Origin: Myxococcus fulvus
GTDB taxonomy: Bacteria > Myxococcota > Myxococcia > Myxococcales > Myxococcaceae
DNA: 64,000 nucleotides
Assembly: GCF_900111765.1 (NCBI RefSeq)
Contig: NZ_FOIB01000010.1
Coordinates: 62,001-126,000, forward strand
Direction: 5' to 3'
In this document: positions 43,845-52,787 of the stretch, piece by piece
Numbering within the stretch: position 1 is the stretch's first letter
Layout: each line of letters begins with the position of its first letter
Made by a program: the position numbers and the translations under genes
Notes under the pieces: generated by a model
What the model was told of the DNA's origin: nothing
What the model saw: the letters and a program-made list of their open reading frames with translations, nothing else
The model's database searches: none

Positions 43845-45467
43845 ATGCAGACAATGACTCACACCCGCCACCGTGGTTGGCGGACGACCACGCTCGCCGT
43901 GACGACGATGGCCCTGTTGTTGGGGGCCTGCGGGCCCGAGGCGACCGTGCCCGAGGCGGAGACGCTCACGGACACGGGGGCGGCGACCACGGCGGCCTTC
44001 GCGGCCTGGAGCGCGAAGAACGTCGTGACGACGGAGGAGGGCCACTTCCTGGTCGAGGGGGACATGCGGATGCTGGACCTGGCGGAGGTCCGCCGGTACT
44101 GGGAGAGCTTCACGAACAACCCCAACGCGCTGTCTGTCTTCCGGGTGGGCGGGGCGGACGCGGCCTGGAGCCGCGCGGACCGCGAGGCCATCACCTACTG
44201 CATCCGTCCCACGGACTTCGGCGCGGACTACGACCGCGTGGTGGAGTTCATGCACCGCGCCGCCTCCGGCTGGGAGGGCGCGGCCAACGTGAAGTTCGTG
44301 CACCTGAAGGCGCTGGACTCGTCCACCTGCAATCGCAGCAACAACCTGGTGAAGTACAACGTCGAGCGCAACCCCACCTTCACCGGCCTGTCGGCGGGCA
44401 TGGGGTTCCCGACGTACTCGCGGCCCACGCGCTTCCTGGAGCTGGGCCCCACGTCGACGTGGACGGATGCGGAGCTCATCGCCGTGCTGACGCACGAGTT
44501 CGGCCACGCGCTGGGCTTCGTGCACGAGCACGACACCGCGTCGGGCTGCGGGATGGTGATGACGGGGAGCTATCGGCCGCTGACGTGCTACGACGGCCGG
44601 GGCGCCATGCACTACCCGTCGATGCCGGGCTGGCTGGACCCGTCGCGCACGCTGAACTTCATCTCGCAGCGGGACGTGGAGGGCTCGCAGGCGCTCTACG
44701 AGGCGCCGACCAACGTGCTGAGCACGTCCAGCGGCACGGTGTACGCGCGCAAGCGCTCGACGGGGGACCTCTACCGGCGCGACGCGCTCGTGTGGACGTT
44801 GGTGGGCGGCCCCGGCCAGGCGTTCGTCGCGGTGGGCAACACGCTGTATGGCCAGACGCCGGGCGGCGGCTATCCGGTGCAGTTCCTGGGCTCGAGCTGG
44901 GTGGGCATCGGCGGAAACGCGGGGCAGATCTTCGCCTGCGCGGGGGCGCTGTGCGCCACGGACAAGGTGACGGGCAACGTGTCCCGGTACAACGCGGCCA
45001 CCGGGGTGTGGACCGTCATCGGCGGGCCGGGCTCGCGCTTCGCGGCCACGACGACGCAGGTGTTCGGCCTGGGGCCGTGGCAGGACGACTACACGGCGCT
45101 CTACAGCGGCGCGGGCTCCTCGTGGAGCGTGGTGGGCGGAGGCGCCAGCGAGCTGGTGGGAGGCGGGACGAAGATGTACCGGCTCACCAACGACAAGGGG
45201 CTCATCCAGCGCTACGACGGGGGCTCGACGTGGACGAGCATCGGCTACTCGGGGCGCAGCTACGTGGCCGTGGGCAATGACGTGTACGGCCTGCGCCCGG
45301 ACGGCTCGTTCATCATGAAGTTCGCCGGCACGGTGTGGAACTCCATCCACGGCTCGGCGAGCAGGATCTTCAGCTCCAACGGCTACCTGCTCGCGCAGAA
45401 CCTGGACGACACCATCGAGCGGTACGACCCGGTGACGAACACCTGGACGAACCTGGGCAAGCCCTGA
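43845..45467 (+). CDS. Astacin/metzincin-like zinc metalloprotease lipoprotein with propeller-like repeats
   Basis: A 540-residue protein. Start 43845 has AGGGGA 7 bases upstream; lipobox L-L-G-A-C (Cys29). The zinc site H-E-F-G-H-A-L-G-F-V-H-E-H (His217, Glu218, His221, His227) and later R-G-A-M-H-Y-P-S-M (Met-turn) define a metzincin of the astacin type. Residues about 320-540 have repeats with G-x-x-F/Y-x-x-x-x-x-x-V-Y-x-L and W-T-x-I-G, like tectonin-type propellers that bind sugars. Together it looks like a secreted protease with a carbohydrate-binding tail. Confidence 0.88.
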   Translation: MQTMTHTRHRGWRTTTLAVTTMALLLGACGPEATVPEAETLTDTGAATTAAFAAWSAKNVVTTEEGHFLVEGDMRMLDLAEVRRYWESFTNNPNALSVFRVGGADAAWSRADREAITYCIRPTDFGADYDRVVEFMHRAASGWEGAANVKFVHLKALDSSTCNRSNNLVKYNVERNPTFTGLSAGMGFPTYSRPTRFLELGPTSTWTDAELIAVLTHEFGHALGFVHEHDTASGCGMVMTGSYRPLTCYDGRGAMHYPSMPGWLDPSRTLNFISQRDVEGSQALYEAPTNVLSTSSGTVYARKRSTGDLYRRDALVWTLVGGPGQAFVAVGNTLYGQTPGGGYPVQFLGSSWVGIGGNAGQIFACAGALCATDKVTGNVSRYNAATGVWTVIGGPGSRFAATTTQVFGLGPWQDDYTALYSGAGSSWSVVGGGASELVGGGTKMYRLTNDKGLIQRYDGGSTWTSIGYSGRSYVAVGNDVYGLRPDGSFIMKFAGTVWNSIHGSASRIFSSNGYLLAQNLDDTIERYDPVTNTWTNLGKP

Positions 45468-45477
45468 GCGTCCCACC

Positions 45478-45514
45478 GGACCTGGGCGCGCGCGGGGCGG
45501 GCGTCCTCAGGTCC
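45478..45514. terminator. Hairpin between the metalloprotease and mazG-like genes
   Basis: Arms GGACCTG (45478-45484) and CAGGTCC (45508-45514) pair over 7 bp. The right arm overlaps the stop of the minus-strand mazG-like gene (45507), so it may serve both convergent genes. Loop 23 bases, no T-run. Confidence 0.4.
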
Positions 45515-45839
45515 AGGTGCGTTGCTGGTTGCGCTCGTTCTTCTGGCGGAAGGCCTCCTCCAGGTCCACGCCGACGCGGTTGGCGATGGCGACGAGGTAG
45601 TTGAAGACATCGACCAGCTCCTCGCCGACCTGGGCGCGCGCCGCCTCGGTCGGCGTGCCTTTTCCCTCGTCGTAGAGCTTCTCGTGGCGGCGGACGGCCT
45701 TGAACACCTCGCCGACCTCCTCGCCCATGAGGAAGCAGTTGTGCACCAGGTCCAGCTTCAGCCAGCCATGCATCGCTTCCAGCTCGTGGATGTAGCGCTG
45801 GTAGTCCTTCATGGAGGCGCCGGGGGGAAGTTCAATCAT
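45507..45839 (-). CDS. MazG-like nucleotide pyrophosphohydrolase
   Basis: A 110-residue protein. Start 45839 follows a G-run; the longer frame to 46067 is shadow of the divergent gene. It has G-E-E-V-G-E-V-F-K-A-V-R-R-H-E and, later, V-G-E-E-L-V-D-V-F-N-Y-L, the E-E-x-x-E and E-x-x-D Mg-binding motifs of the MazG/all-alpha NTP-PPase fold. It probably hydrolyses a (d)NTP to NMP and PPi, a house-cleaning role. Small single-domain members are common. Confidence 0.85.
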   Translation of the reverse strand: MIELPPGASMKDYQRYIHELEAMHGWLKLDLVHNCFLMGEEVGEVFKAVRRHEKLYDEGKGTPTEAARAQVGEELVDVFNYLVAIANRVGVDLEEAFRQKNERNQQRTWT

Positions 45840-45962
45840 CCCCCCGTCTTCAATCACCGGGCGCCGGGCGTCAACCCCTGGGTGGGAGCGGCCTGTGTCG
45901 AAATGCGCCGGGAAGATCCGCGGACGCCTTCGTACCTCTGGGGCACAACACCTGGAGGTCTC

Positions 45963-48563
45963 ATGCAACGCGGTACATTCCTGCTGGCGCTGGCCAGTCT
46001 CTTGCCGACCTGGGCCGTGGCGGCGCCCCATGTCACCCGGCTTCCGCCCCAGGACGCGGCGGTCCATTGTTCTCCCGGCGAACCGTGCACCCAGCCCACG
46101 ACGGACGGCTGGGTCGCGCCGATGGAGTATGCGGACGGCAAGAAGTTCCCGCTGCAGGACTATGTGAATGGCGGGCCCAACGGCGAGCTGTACCTGCTCG
46201 TCAGTGACAACGCCGAGTACACCTCGGAGGAGTGCAACTTCGGGATGCCCGAGGCCGGCGGGATTCCCTCGGTGCAGACCAACCCCTGCCTCTCACAGAC
46301 GCTGTTCATCGGCATGCGCCTGCCGAGGCCCAAGGACGCCAACGGCAACGTCCTGGAGGCGTCTGGCCTCATCGACGTCTGGCTCGACGCCCAGCGCGAC
46401 GCCACCATCGGCTCCGTCCCCGGCGCGAGCGGGCCTCGCTCGGAGGACCGTCACCTCCGGCTGCGCTACTCCACCGGCCCCAATGGAAACATCACGCTGT
46501 CGCAGCGGATGGGCAACAACGCGAACGGCTGGGTGGCGCTGTCGGCGCCCAACCAGGCCTGGGCCACCACCGCCCTGGTGACGACGCCGAGCGCGGACCC
46601 CTCCCGCGTGCACATCGAGTTCTCGGTGAAGCTGCGCACGAGCGTGCCGCCCATCGTCGGCAGCGAGCCCTTGTCCTCGGCGGTCCGCAAGCTGGGCCTC
46701 GGCCTCCAGAGCGCGCCCACCATGACGGGGGGGGCCACGCAGCGCGTGGGCGGCGGCACCTTCCCCAACGTGAAGAACCAGCCCCCCTCGGAGACACTGA
46801 CCGCCACCTGGGAGACGCTCGAGCTGCGGGAGCACATCCCCATCCCCCTGAGCTTCACGATGTGGAACGTGGGGCAGATGCCGGACGCGACGTTCTGGGT
46901 CCCCGACGGCGGCTCGGGGGAGATCGACACCGTCGCCGCGAAAATCTACAAGAAGGAGGTCGTCTGCATCTCCGAGATCTGGATGTCCCATGAGAGAGGA
47001 GAGCTCGTCGAGAAGGTCAACGAGCTGCGCGCCGCCGAGTCGCTGCCTCCCATGCAGGCCGTCACGGAGCTGAACGACGACATCTTCCAGCCACCCACGG
47101 AGACGACCGGGCTGGTGTTGCTGTCCTCACGGCAGATCCTCGAGGGCGGCATCCACCACTTCCCGTCCAACATGTGCACCGGCTCCGACTGCATGCAGGA
47201 CAAGGGCGTCATCTGGGCGCGCATCGCCACGCCGGCGGCCACGGTGCCCGTCACCGTCATGGAGGACACGGGCCTGCCCAAGCTCTCCACGGCCACGGAC
47301 TACGGCGAGTTCGTCGACGTGTTCTGCACCCACGTCAACGCAGGCGAGAACACGCCGGGGCCGGACACGGATGCGCGCGAGGACCAGTTCTTCGACATCA
47401 TGGCGTACGTCCAGCAGGTGAGGAAGGGCGGGCCCCTGAATGCCAACACCTTCCCGTACCTGCTCGGCGACAACGACATCTTCCCCCAGGGCACCTGGCC
47501 CAGCGGCCTGGACCGCCCGGCCTTCCTGCTGGGGGACTTGAACACGATTGGACCCAAGGCCACCGAGGCCGACTCCAACTTCTCCGCCTATCAGGACATG
47601 GTGGGGCCCAACTACCTGGACATCAGCGAGCGCACCGAGTTCGAGCAGGCCAACAGCTTCTTCTCCGAGTCCCGCGACCTGGCGCGCACCTCGTCCGGCT
47701 CGGACCCGATGGCGACGGGGACGTGGCTGACCAGCACCTGCACGGACCTGGTGTCGGACCAACTGGCGGGCTTTGACCGGCTCGACTACGTGCTGGTGTT
47801 CCCGCCCGCGAACACGCTGGAGTTCCCCGCCTACGCGCTGCTCAAGGAGCCCACGGCGAGCGTCGAGCCACACTTCGACCCCGACTCCGGCATCTCCCTG
47901 GAGGTGGGAGGCTCGTCGCAGTTCTTCCAGCAATGCCTGTCGGACCACGCGATGGTGGATGTGGATGTGTCCCTGACGAAGGTGAAGGACGTCGTGAAGT
48001 ACAACCCCGCCAAGCCGCACCGGATTGAATACGCGGTGAAGCAGGTGACGGACCTGGAGACGGAGAGCGGCTGCTGCGCGGATTGGTTCACGCCCCGCGT
48101 GCACATGACGGCGAATGGCTTCTTCCGGGAGAACGCCTTCCTGGGCATCGTCGAGGACCAGACCATCTACCCGAACTGGCGGGTGCAGACCGGGCCGGAC
48201 AATCCCACGCAGTTCCCGGACCTGCCCGCCAACTTCACCGGCGTGGTGAACATGACGTCCGCCATCTGGGAGGAGGACGTCGGCCCCAATGACCACTACG
48301 ACTCCATCCCCGAGGGAGGCTCGAGCCTGGCGGTGGATGACCGGGACGGACACTTCAGCTTCTTCGCGTCGTCGGGCCTGGTGCGCCGGGTGAAGGGGGA
48401 GTCGAGCGCCAATGACTGGCTCTCGGGGCTGGAGCTGATGGGGAGCTTCCTGAACGGCTACGAGAACGGCATGTCCCTGGAGACGGAGGGGACGGACCAT
48501 GACTCGGGTGACAACGCCCGGGTGCGGCACTTCATCCAACTCAAGGAGCTGGAGACCCCATGA
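45963..48563 (+). CDS. Secreted EEP-fold (DNase I/sphingomyelinase-like) protein with C-terminal C2-like domain
   Basis: An 866-residue exported protein. Signal peptide M-Q-R-G-T-F-L-L-A-L-A-S-L-L ending A-V-A-A; GGAGG about 5 bases before the ATG at 45963. The catalytic fold begins at M-W-N-V-G-Q-M and has the EEP signatures: S-E-I-W, G-D-L-N (Asp525, Asn527), D-R-L-D-Y-V and S-D-H-A-M-V (Asp661, His662). The final 200 residues (V-V-N-M-T-S-A-I-W-E-E-D and D-D-R-D-G-H) resemble a C2-like calcium domain. It may be an extracellular nuclease or phosphodiesterase; a sphingomyelinase-type activity fits equally. It shares an operon with 48560. Confidence 0.78.
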   Translation: MQRGTFLLALASLLPTWAVAAPHVTRLPPQDAAVHCSPGEPCTQPTTDGWVAPMEYADGKKFPLQDYVNGGPNGELYLLVSDNAEYTSEECNFGMPEAGGIPSVQTNPCLSQTLFIGMRLPRPKDANGNVLEASGLIDVWLDAQRDATIGSVPGASGPRSEDRHLRLRYSTGPNGNITLSQRMGNNANGWVALSAPNQAWATTALVTTPSADPSRVHIEFSVKLRTSVPPIVGSEPLSSAVRKLGLGLQSAPTMTGGATQRVGGGTFPNVKNQPPSETLTATWETLELREHIPIPLSFTMWNVGQMPDATFWVPDGGSGEIDTVAAKIYKKEVVCISEIWMSHERGELVEKVNELRAAESLPPMQAVTELNDDIFQPPTETTGLVLLSSRQILEGGIHHFPSNMCTGSDCMQDKGVIWARIATPAATVPVTVMEDTGLPKLSTATDYGEFVDVFCTHVNAGENTPGPDTDAREDQFFDIMAYVQQVRKGGPLNANTFPYLLGDNDIFPQGTWPSGLDRPAFLLGDLNTIGPKATEADSNFSAYQDMVGPNYLDISERTEFEQANSFFSESRDLARTSSGSDPMATGTWLTSTCTDLVSDQLAGFDRLDYVLVFPPANTLEFPAYALLKEPTASVEPHFDPDSGISLEVGGSSQFFQQCLSDHAMVDVDVSLTKVKDVVKYNPAKPHRIEYAVKQVTDLETESGCCADWFTPRVHMTANGFFRENAFLGIVEDQTIYPNWRVQTGPDNPTQFPDLPANFTGVVNMTSAIWEEDVGPNDHYDSIPEGGSSLAVDDRDGHFSFFASSGLVRRVKGESSANDWLSGLELMGSFLNGYENGMSLETEGTDHDSGDNARVRHFIQLKELETP

Positions 48564-49396
48564 GCGCAATGATTCGGACGTCCGCGGTGCTCGCGTTGCT
48601 CCTCGGAGGGACGGCCCACGCCGTCGAGCCGATGGTGCCCTACGACAACTTCAACCCCTCGGAGTCCAACCCACCTCGCGCGACGAAGGTGAAAGGCATC
48701 GACCCGGCGCGCTGGCTCGACGTGCAGACCGGCAGCAGGCAACAGGCGGTGCGGGAGCTGGCCTTCACGCGGCTGCGGCTGAAGAGCCGGGCCAACACGG
48801 GGGGAACAGGGCGCTACGGCCTGCGCTTCATCCAGCCATCGGCGGTGACGGCCATGGAGGCGAAGGTCCGGGTGAACAACGCCCGGAGCACGGGGTGCGA
48901 GCTGCTGCAGGGCGGCGTCTCCCAGGGCGCGGCGGAGCTGTCCGGCCACTTCTTCAACGCCGCGACGCCGAGCCGGGCCAGCGCGAAGGATGACGTCACC
49001 GCGGCGATCCGCGTCGTCTCCCGGTCCACGGACCCGCTGGGCTCCCAGGACCTGCGCGTGGAGGCTCACGTCGAGCGGTGCCACGACGCCTCGTGCACGG
49101 CGCGCGGCTCGCTCTTCACGGCGGACCTGGGACAGGTGCACCAGGGAGAGCAGACCCGGCTGCGCGTCCAGTGGGACGCGGCGAATGACCGCTTCGTGTT
49201 CCAGCGCGACAGCCAGCCCGAGGTGTACGGCGCCTACACCGTCACGGATACCCAGGCGCCGGGCATCGCCAGCAAGGAGTTGGTGGTGAGCCATTCCGTG
49301 CCCACGTGCACCCGGGGCAGTCCCAGCCCGCTGGCGTATGTGAATGCCTACTTCCACGACGTGGGAGTGAATCAGTCGGCGGCGCCCGCGCCCTGA
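48560..49396 (+). CDS. Secreted protein of unknown function, partner of the EEP protein
   Basis: A 278-residue protein. Its ATG overlaps the stop of the previous gene (ATGA), so the two are translationally coupled. Signal peptide ends G-T-A-H-A-V. The remainder is beta-rich with no Cys network, resembling a jelly-roll-type periplasmic domain, not recognised by family. Coupling suggests it helps fold, bind or direct the nuclease-like protein. Confidence 0.65.
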   Translation: MSAMIRTSAVLALLLGGTAHAVEPMVPYDNFNPSESNPPRATKVKGIDPARWLDVQTGSRQQAVRELAFTRLRLKSRANTGGTGRYGLRFIQPSAVTAMEAKVRVNNARSTGCELLQGGVSQGAAELSGHFFNAATPSRASAKDDVTAAIRVVSRSTDPLGSQDLRVEAHVERCHDASCTARGSLFTADLGQVHQGEQTRLRVQWDAANDRFVFQRDSQPEVYGAYTVTDTQAPGIASKELVVSHSVPTCTRGSPSPLAYVNAYFHDVGVNQSAAPAP

Positions 49397-49410
49397 GGTC
49401 GCGGCATCCA

Positions 49411-49437
49411 GGGGGGCCCGAGCGCTTCGGGCTCCCC
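49411..49437 (+). terminator. Hairpin after the EEP operon
   Basis: Stem with arms at 49411-49421 and 49427-49437 (inner 6 bp GCCCGA/TCGGGC), a 5-base loop, 15 bases after the stop at 49396. G-rich, few T. The convergent gene starts its stop at 49538, so the rest of the 141-base gap is empty. Confidence 0.5.
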
Positions 49438-49537
49438 TCCAGCAAGACATGGGACGGGCCCCTGTCAGCTCACGGAACCGCTTCCGCCACCCCAGGAGTC
49501 CTGATGAGCCCGTGGCCCTGGTTGCCGTGCCGGAGCA

Positions 49538-50428
49538 TCAACGCCTCGCGGGTTTGCGCTGCTTCACGCTCCGGGCCGCGGTCTTCCTGGTGCCGGAGCG
49601 TCCGGCCCTGCTCGCGCGGGCCCGTTTCTTTCGCGCCTCTTTCTTCGTGGCGCGCTGGCCGCGACCCTTCGTCGCGTCACCGAGCACCCGGGTCGCATCG
49701 CGCACCACGCCGCCTCGACCGAGGGTGTCCTTCGCCACCGTGCCGACGACGCCATCGGGCGCGAGCGCTTCCCGGGCGACGTCGTGCACCACGCCTCCCG
49801 GGCCGAGCGCAACCTTCACGGTGTCACCCACGTCCCCGACGACGCGCGTCAATGCGCCATCCGGCGCGAGCGCCTCCTTGGCGACCGCGCCCACGTCCCC
49901 CACGACGTTCGACAGGGCCCCTCCGGGTCGGAGCGTCTCGTGGGCGGCCTCACCCACCTCGGAGACCGCGTGGCCCAGGGGCCGCAACAGACTGGTGAGC
50001 AGCTCCGGGTTGGCATCCACGGTCTGCAGGGCGCGGTTCAGGATTTCATAGACGCGCTGGAGCCGGACCTTGAGCAGGGCCTGCGCCTCCACGCCCTTGA
50101 TGGTCAAGGACACCCGGTCGATCTCCACCTCCGCGCCCACGTCGAGCCTCACCAGGTTGGCGAGCTCCGCGTGCAGGGACACCCTCGCGCGCAGGTCGTC
50201 GACCTCGAGCGAGATTTCATCCACCTTCACCGTGGGCACGTCGAGCAGGACATCGGGCGTGGTCTCGATGGGGCCTTCTTCGTGGCCCGCCAGCGCGAGC
50301 ACGTGGCGCGTATCCTCGCGCGTCACCTCTCCGGCCTGTCGTCCGCGCTTCGCCGATGGCTCGGGCTTGCGGACCTTCTTGGTGCCCGACCGCGCCGCGT
50401 CCTTCCTCCAGGGTCTCCACTTCGCCAC
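49538..50428 (-). CDS. Conserved repeat protein with basic C-terminal tail
   Basis: A 296-residue protein. The GTG at 50428 has an excellent GGGAGGGG SD 8 bases upstream. Residues 58-143 are a conserved core (V-L-L-D-V-P-T-V-K-V-D-E-I, L-T-I-K-G-V-E-A-Q-A-L-L-K-V-R-L) that I recall from Actinobacterial and myxobacterial proteins of unknown function, sometimes near gas-vesicle genes; the recollection is not certain. Residues 157-250 are degenerate repeats of the type V-V-G-D-V-G-x-x-x-x-x-A-L-A-P-D-G. Residues 254-296 are an Arg/Lys/Ala-rich tail like a histone-H1 or polyanion-binding tail. No signal peptide. Confidence 0.7.
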   Translation of the reverse strand: MAKWRPWRKDAARSGTKKVRKPEPSAKRGRQAGEVTREDTRHVLALAGHEEGPIETTPDVLLDVPTVKVDEISLEVDDLRARVSLHAELANLVRLDVGAEVEIDRVSLTIKGVEAQALLKVRLQRVYEILNRALQTVDANPELLTSLLRPLGHAVSEVGEAAHETLRPGGALSNVVGDVGAVAKEALAPDGALTRVVGDVGDTVKVALGPGGVVHDVAREALAPDGVVGTVAKDTLGRGGVVRDATRVLGDATKGRGQRATKKEARKKRARASRAGRSGTRKTAARSVKQRKPARR

Positions 50429-50628
50429 GGTTGAACCCCTCCCTGGTTCCAATCTGGGGATGGGGGAGGCGCTGTCAGCCTGGCGCCCGAGGGGCCCTGC
50501 CCGGTGGGCCTGGGCCCCTCGCGGGACACGGGCGGATGCAGGGACGTCTCTCCGTCCCGGCAGGCGTCCACCTCAACTTCAGGGCGGCGCCGGGCGTGTC
50601 CGTGCGCCATGACCCATGAGAGCGCCCC

Positions 50629-51039
50629 ATGTCCAGGCGACGTGACAAGCCTCCCCTGAAATCCTCCGGCAGCGCGGCCACGCGCTCGCGCAAGACGCGA
50701 GCCTCCAGCGGAGCGACGGAGTCCAGGTTCCTCGGGGACGATGACCTCATGGCGAGCATCGGGGCGCGGGCGAAGGGTCGCTCACTCGAGGTCCATGAGC
50801 TGGAGGGCGTCCGGGTGAGGACCTGGGCCTCGCCGGAGGCGGAGTGCGTCCACGCCTCATGGCGGCTCGGGCTGCCCACGCCGCTCCAACCAGGCACGCG
50901 CCATGGCCGCTTCGAGGCGGGGATGCGGGTGGACGTGCGGCTATCGTCGCCCCCGGACCTCGCTGGCTCCTCGTCACCCGGGCCCGCGCGACGCCGTGGG
51001 AGGTCGTCGCGCGGGCCACGTCGACGTGGCCCACCCTGA
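50629..51039 (+). pseudogene. Possible small gene with a frameshift near 50930
   Basis: From 50629 the frame (about 100 codons) has coding-like third-position GC: M-S-R-R-R-D-K-P, then F-L-G-D-D-D-L-M-A-S. Near 50930 this frame loses third-position bias while the frame one base earlier gains it (P-G-P-R-W-L-L-V-T-R-A-R-A). The coding signal thus switches frame and runs into the minus-strand gene at 51057. It may be a broken gene, a sequencing indel or chance. No family recognised. Confidence 0.3.
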
Positions 51040-51056
51040 AGCGAGCGCCCGAGGGT

Positions 51057-51548
51057 TCAGCCCCGTCTTCGCCCACCACGCCCGGGGGCGTGGCCACGCG
51101 GGCCGGGAGCCGGCACTGGGTCGTCGCGGGTGTCGCCTCCCGTCCATGGCTCGGTGGCGGTGGTGACCGCGGCGCGGCGCAGGGAGGAGAGCGCCTCGTC
51201 GAGCTGTCCGGACTGCTCCAGCTCGTCCGCGAGCTTCCTCATTCGGCCCGCCGCCCGGCCATACGCCCGCTGCTCCGCCTGCGTCGACGGGAGCAGGGAC
51301 GCGGAGAGGAAGCCGAGCGCGAGCGCTCCCAGCCCCAACCCCAGGGGATGCTCGCGCACCGTCCTGCGTGTCCAGGCGCGCAGTTGGTCCGCGCGAGCTC
51401 GTGTCTGCTCCCGGGTCGGCAGCCGGTCCTTGATGGCGTCCCCGGCCTTCCAGCGCTTCTCCGCGCGATGCGGAGCCGAGAGGGCCTGTCCGGCCCCCGC
51501 GCCGCGACGGGCCTGGGGGGCGTCCCCCGGATTCGTCTTCCTGGTCAT
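51057..51548 (-). CDS. DUF3618-like membrane-anchored protein
   Basis: A 163-residue protein with one hydrophobic segment H-P-L-G-L-G-L-G-A-L-A-L-G-F-L-S followed by L-L-P-S-T-Q-A-E-Q-R-A. This pattern, a helix after E-H-P and then L-P-S/T, is typical of DUF3618-like proteins. The same signature recurs in the C-terminal half of the SYLF protein at 52788, so the two genes appear related. The N-terminus is basic and helical. Its ATG overlaps the stop of the upstream gene (51545-51548, ATGA). Confidence 0.65.
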   Translation of the reverse strand: MTRKTNPGDAPQARRGAGAGQALSAPHRAEKRWKAGDAIKDRLPTREQTRARADQLRAWTRRTVREHPLGLGLGALALGFLSASLLPSTQAEQRAYGRAAGRMRKLADELEQSGQLDEALSSLRRAAVTTATEPWTGGDTRDDPVPAPGPRGHAPGRGGRRRG

Positions 51549-51979
51549 TCCGCTCCCCCTTCGCTCGGGCTCGCGCCGCTCGCGCGGAACACCCGTCCGG
51601 CCAACACCCCGGCGCCCAGCAAGCCCGTCACCAGCAGCCCCGGGCGCTGCCTCACCTGTCGCTCCGCGCTCCGCACGAGCGACTCGACCGAGTGCTCGTC
51701 CAGCCGCGAGGACGCGCCACGCAGCGCTCGCTCACCGAGCTCGAGCACGCGCTGGGACAGCGCATCCGGGCTCCTCCGCGTGGCGCGTTGAATGCCATGG
51801 GCCGCCTCCTCCATCGCGGAGACGAGCGCGCCGCGCTGGTCATCCAGTCGCCCCAACACCTGCTTTCGCGCCCGCCCCGCGAGCTCGCCGAGCTGCTCGC
51901 GCGCCGCGTGTCTGCGCGAGGCCGGGCGTCGCGCTTCCTCGCGAGCGCGCCGCTGCTTCCTCTCCTTCGCCGAACCCAT
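51545..51979 (-). CDS. Tail-anchored helical basic protein
   Basis: A 144-residue protein. Start 51979 has GGAGG 7 bases upstream. The N-terminal 40 residues are very Arg-rich (K-E-R-K-Q-R-R-A-R-E-E-A-R-R), followed by amphipathic helices, then a C-terminal hydrophobic segment L-L-V-T-G-L-L-G-A-G-V-L. It may be tail-anchored in a membrane. Coupled to the DUF3618-like gene by an ATGA overlap. No known family named. Confidence 0.6.
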   Translation of the reverse strand: MGSAKERKQRRAREEARRPASRRHAAREQLGELAGRARKQVLGRLDDQRGALVSAMEEAAHGIQRATRRSPDALSQRVLELGERALRGASSRLDEHSVESLVRSAERQVRQRPGLLVTGLLGAGVLAGRVFRASGASPSEGGAE

Positions 51980-52150
51980 GCCATGTCCTCCCGGCGCCTC
52001 CCACGTGGGCGGAAGGGGCCTGACAGAAGCTAGGGCGCCGCGGGTGTCGCGGCCTCGGCGGCCGGCGCGAGCATGGCGCGCCTGTCCGCCCGCGCACCGG
52101 GTTCCGTGCGCGCCTGGGCGTCGTCACCCTTCAAGGTCTGGAGGTCCACC

Positions 52151-52780
52151 ATGAAGCCGGAGCAGGAAGAGACACTTCACGAAGAGGTCGTCGCGACGCT
52201 GGATCGACTCAAGCGCAAGAACCCGGAGCTGGAGAACGCGCTCCGGCGCGCGCGGGGGTATGCGGTCTTCCCTTCGCTGGGGCGGGCATCGCTGGTGTTG
52301 GGAGGCTCGTACGGTCACGGCGAGGTCTTCGAGAAAGGCAAGCCCATCGGCTTCGCGACGCTCTCCCAGATGACCATCGGCGTGCAGGTCGGAGGACAGA
52401 CGTTGAGCGAGCTCATCCTCTTCGACGACCCGGAGTCACTCGAGGCTTTCAAGGGGGGCAAGGTGGCCTTCGCCGCCAATGCCTCGGCGGTCATCCTGAA
52501 GGCCGCGGCGTCGGGGACCATCAACTATGCGAAGTGCACGGCGCACGCCTACTCGCGTGGGGGCATGTTGCTCGAGGCGTCCCTGGGCGGTCAGAAGTTC
52601 ACCTTCATCCCGCCCTCCTCGGACAAGGGGCGACGGGAGGAGAAGAAGGCGGATGGGACGAGCTCGGAAGGAGCTCACTCCGGCTGGGGCGCGCGACATC
52701 CCGTCGCCCTGACGGGCCTGTCGACCGCGGCGATGCTGGTGACGCGGCTGTTGAAGACCCGCGCCAGCGCCAACTCCTGA
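52151..52780 (+). CDS. SYLF (Ysc84-like) lipid-binding-domain protein
   Basis: A 209-residue protein; GGAGG 7 bases before the ATG at 52151. It has the SYLF pattern: R-R-A-R-G-Y-A-V-F-P-S-L-G, then G-G-S-Y-G-H-G-E-V-F and V-Q-V-G-G-Q-T-L-S-E-L-I-L-F. SYLF domains (Ysc84, SH3YL1) bind phosphoinositides or other lipids and actin in eukaryotes; in bacteria the role is unknown but membrane association is likely. The C-terminus has a possible membrane-facing helix (P-V-A-L-T-G-L-S-T-A-A-M-L). No signal peptide. Followed 7 bases later by a second SYLF gene. Confidence 0.85.
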   Translation: MKPEQEETLHEEVVATLDRLKRKNPELENALRRARGYAVFPSLGRASLVLGGSYGHGEVFEKGKPIGFATLSQMTIGVQVGGQTLSELILFDDPESLEAFKGGKVAFAANASAVILKAAASGTINYAKCTAHAYSRGGMLLEASLGGQKFTFIPPSSDKGRREEKKADGTSSEGAHSGWGARHPVALTGLSTAAMLVTRLLKTRASANS

Positions 52781-52787
52781 GGCGCCG

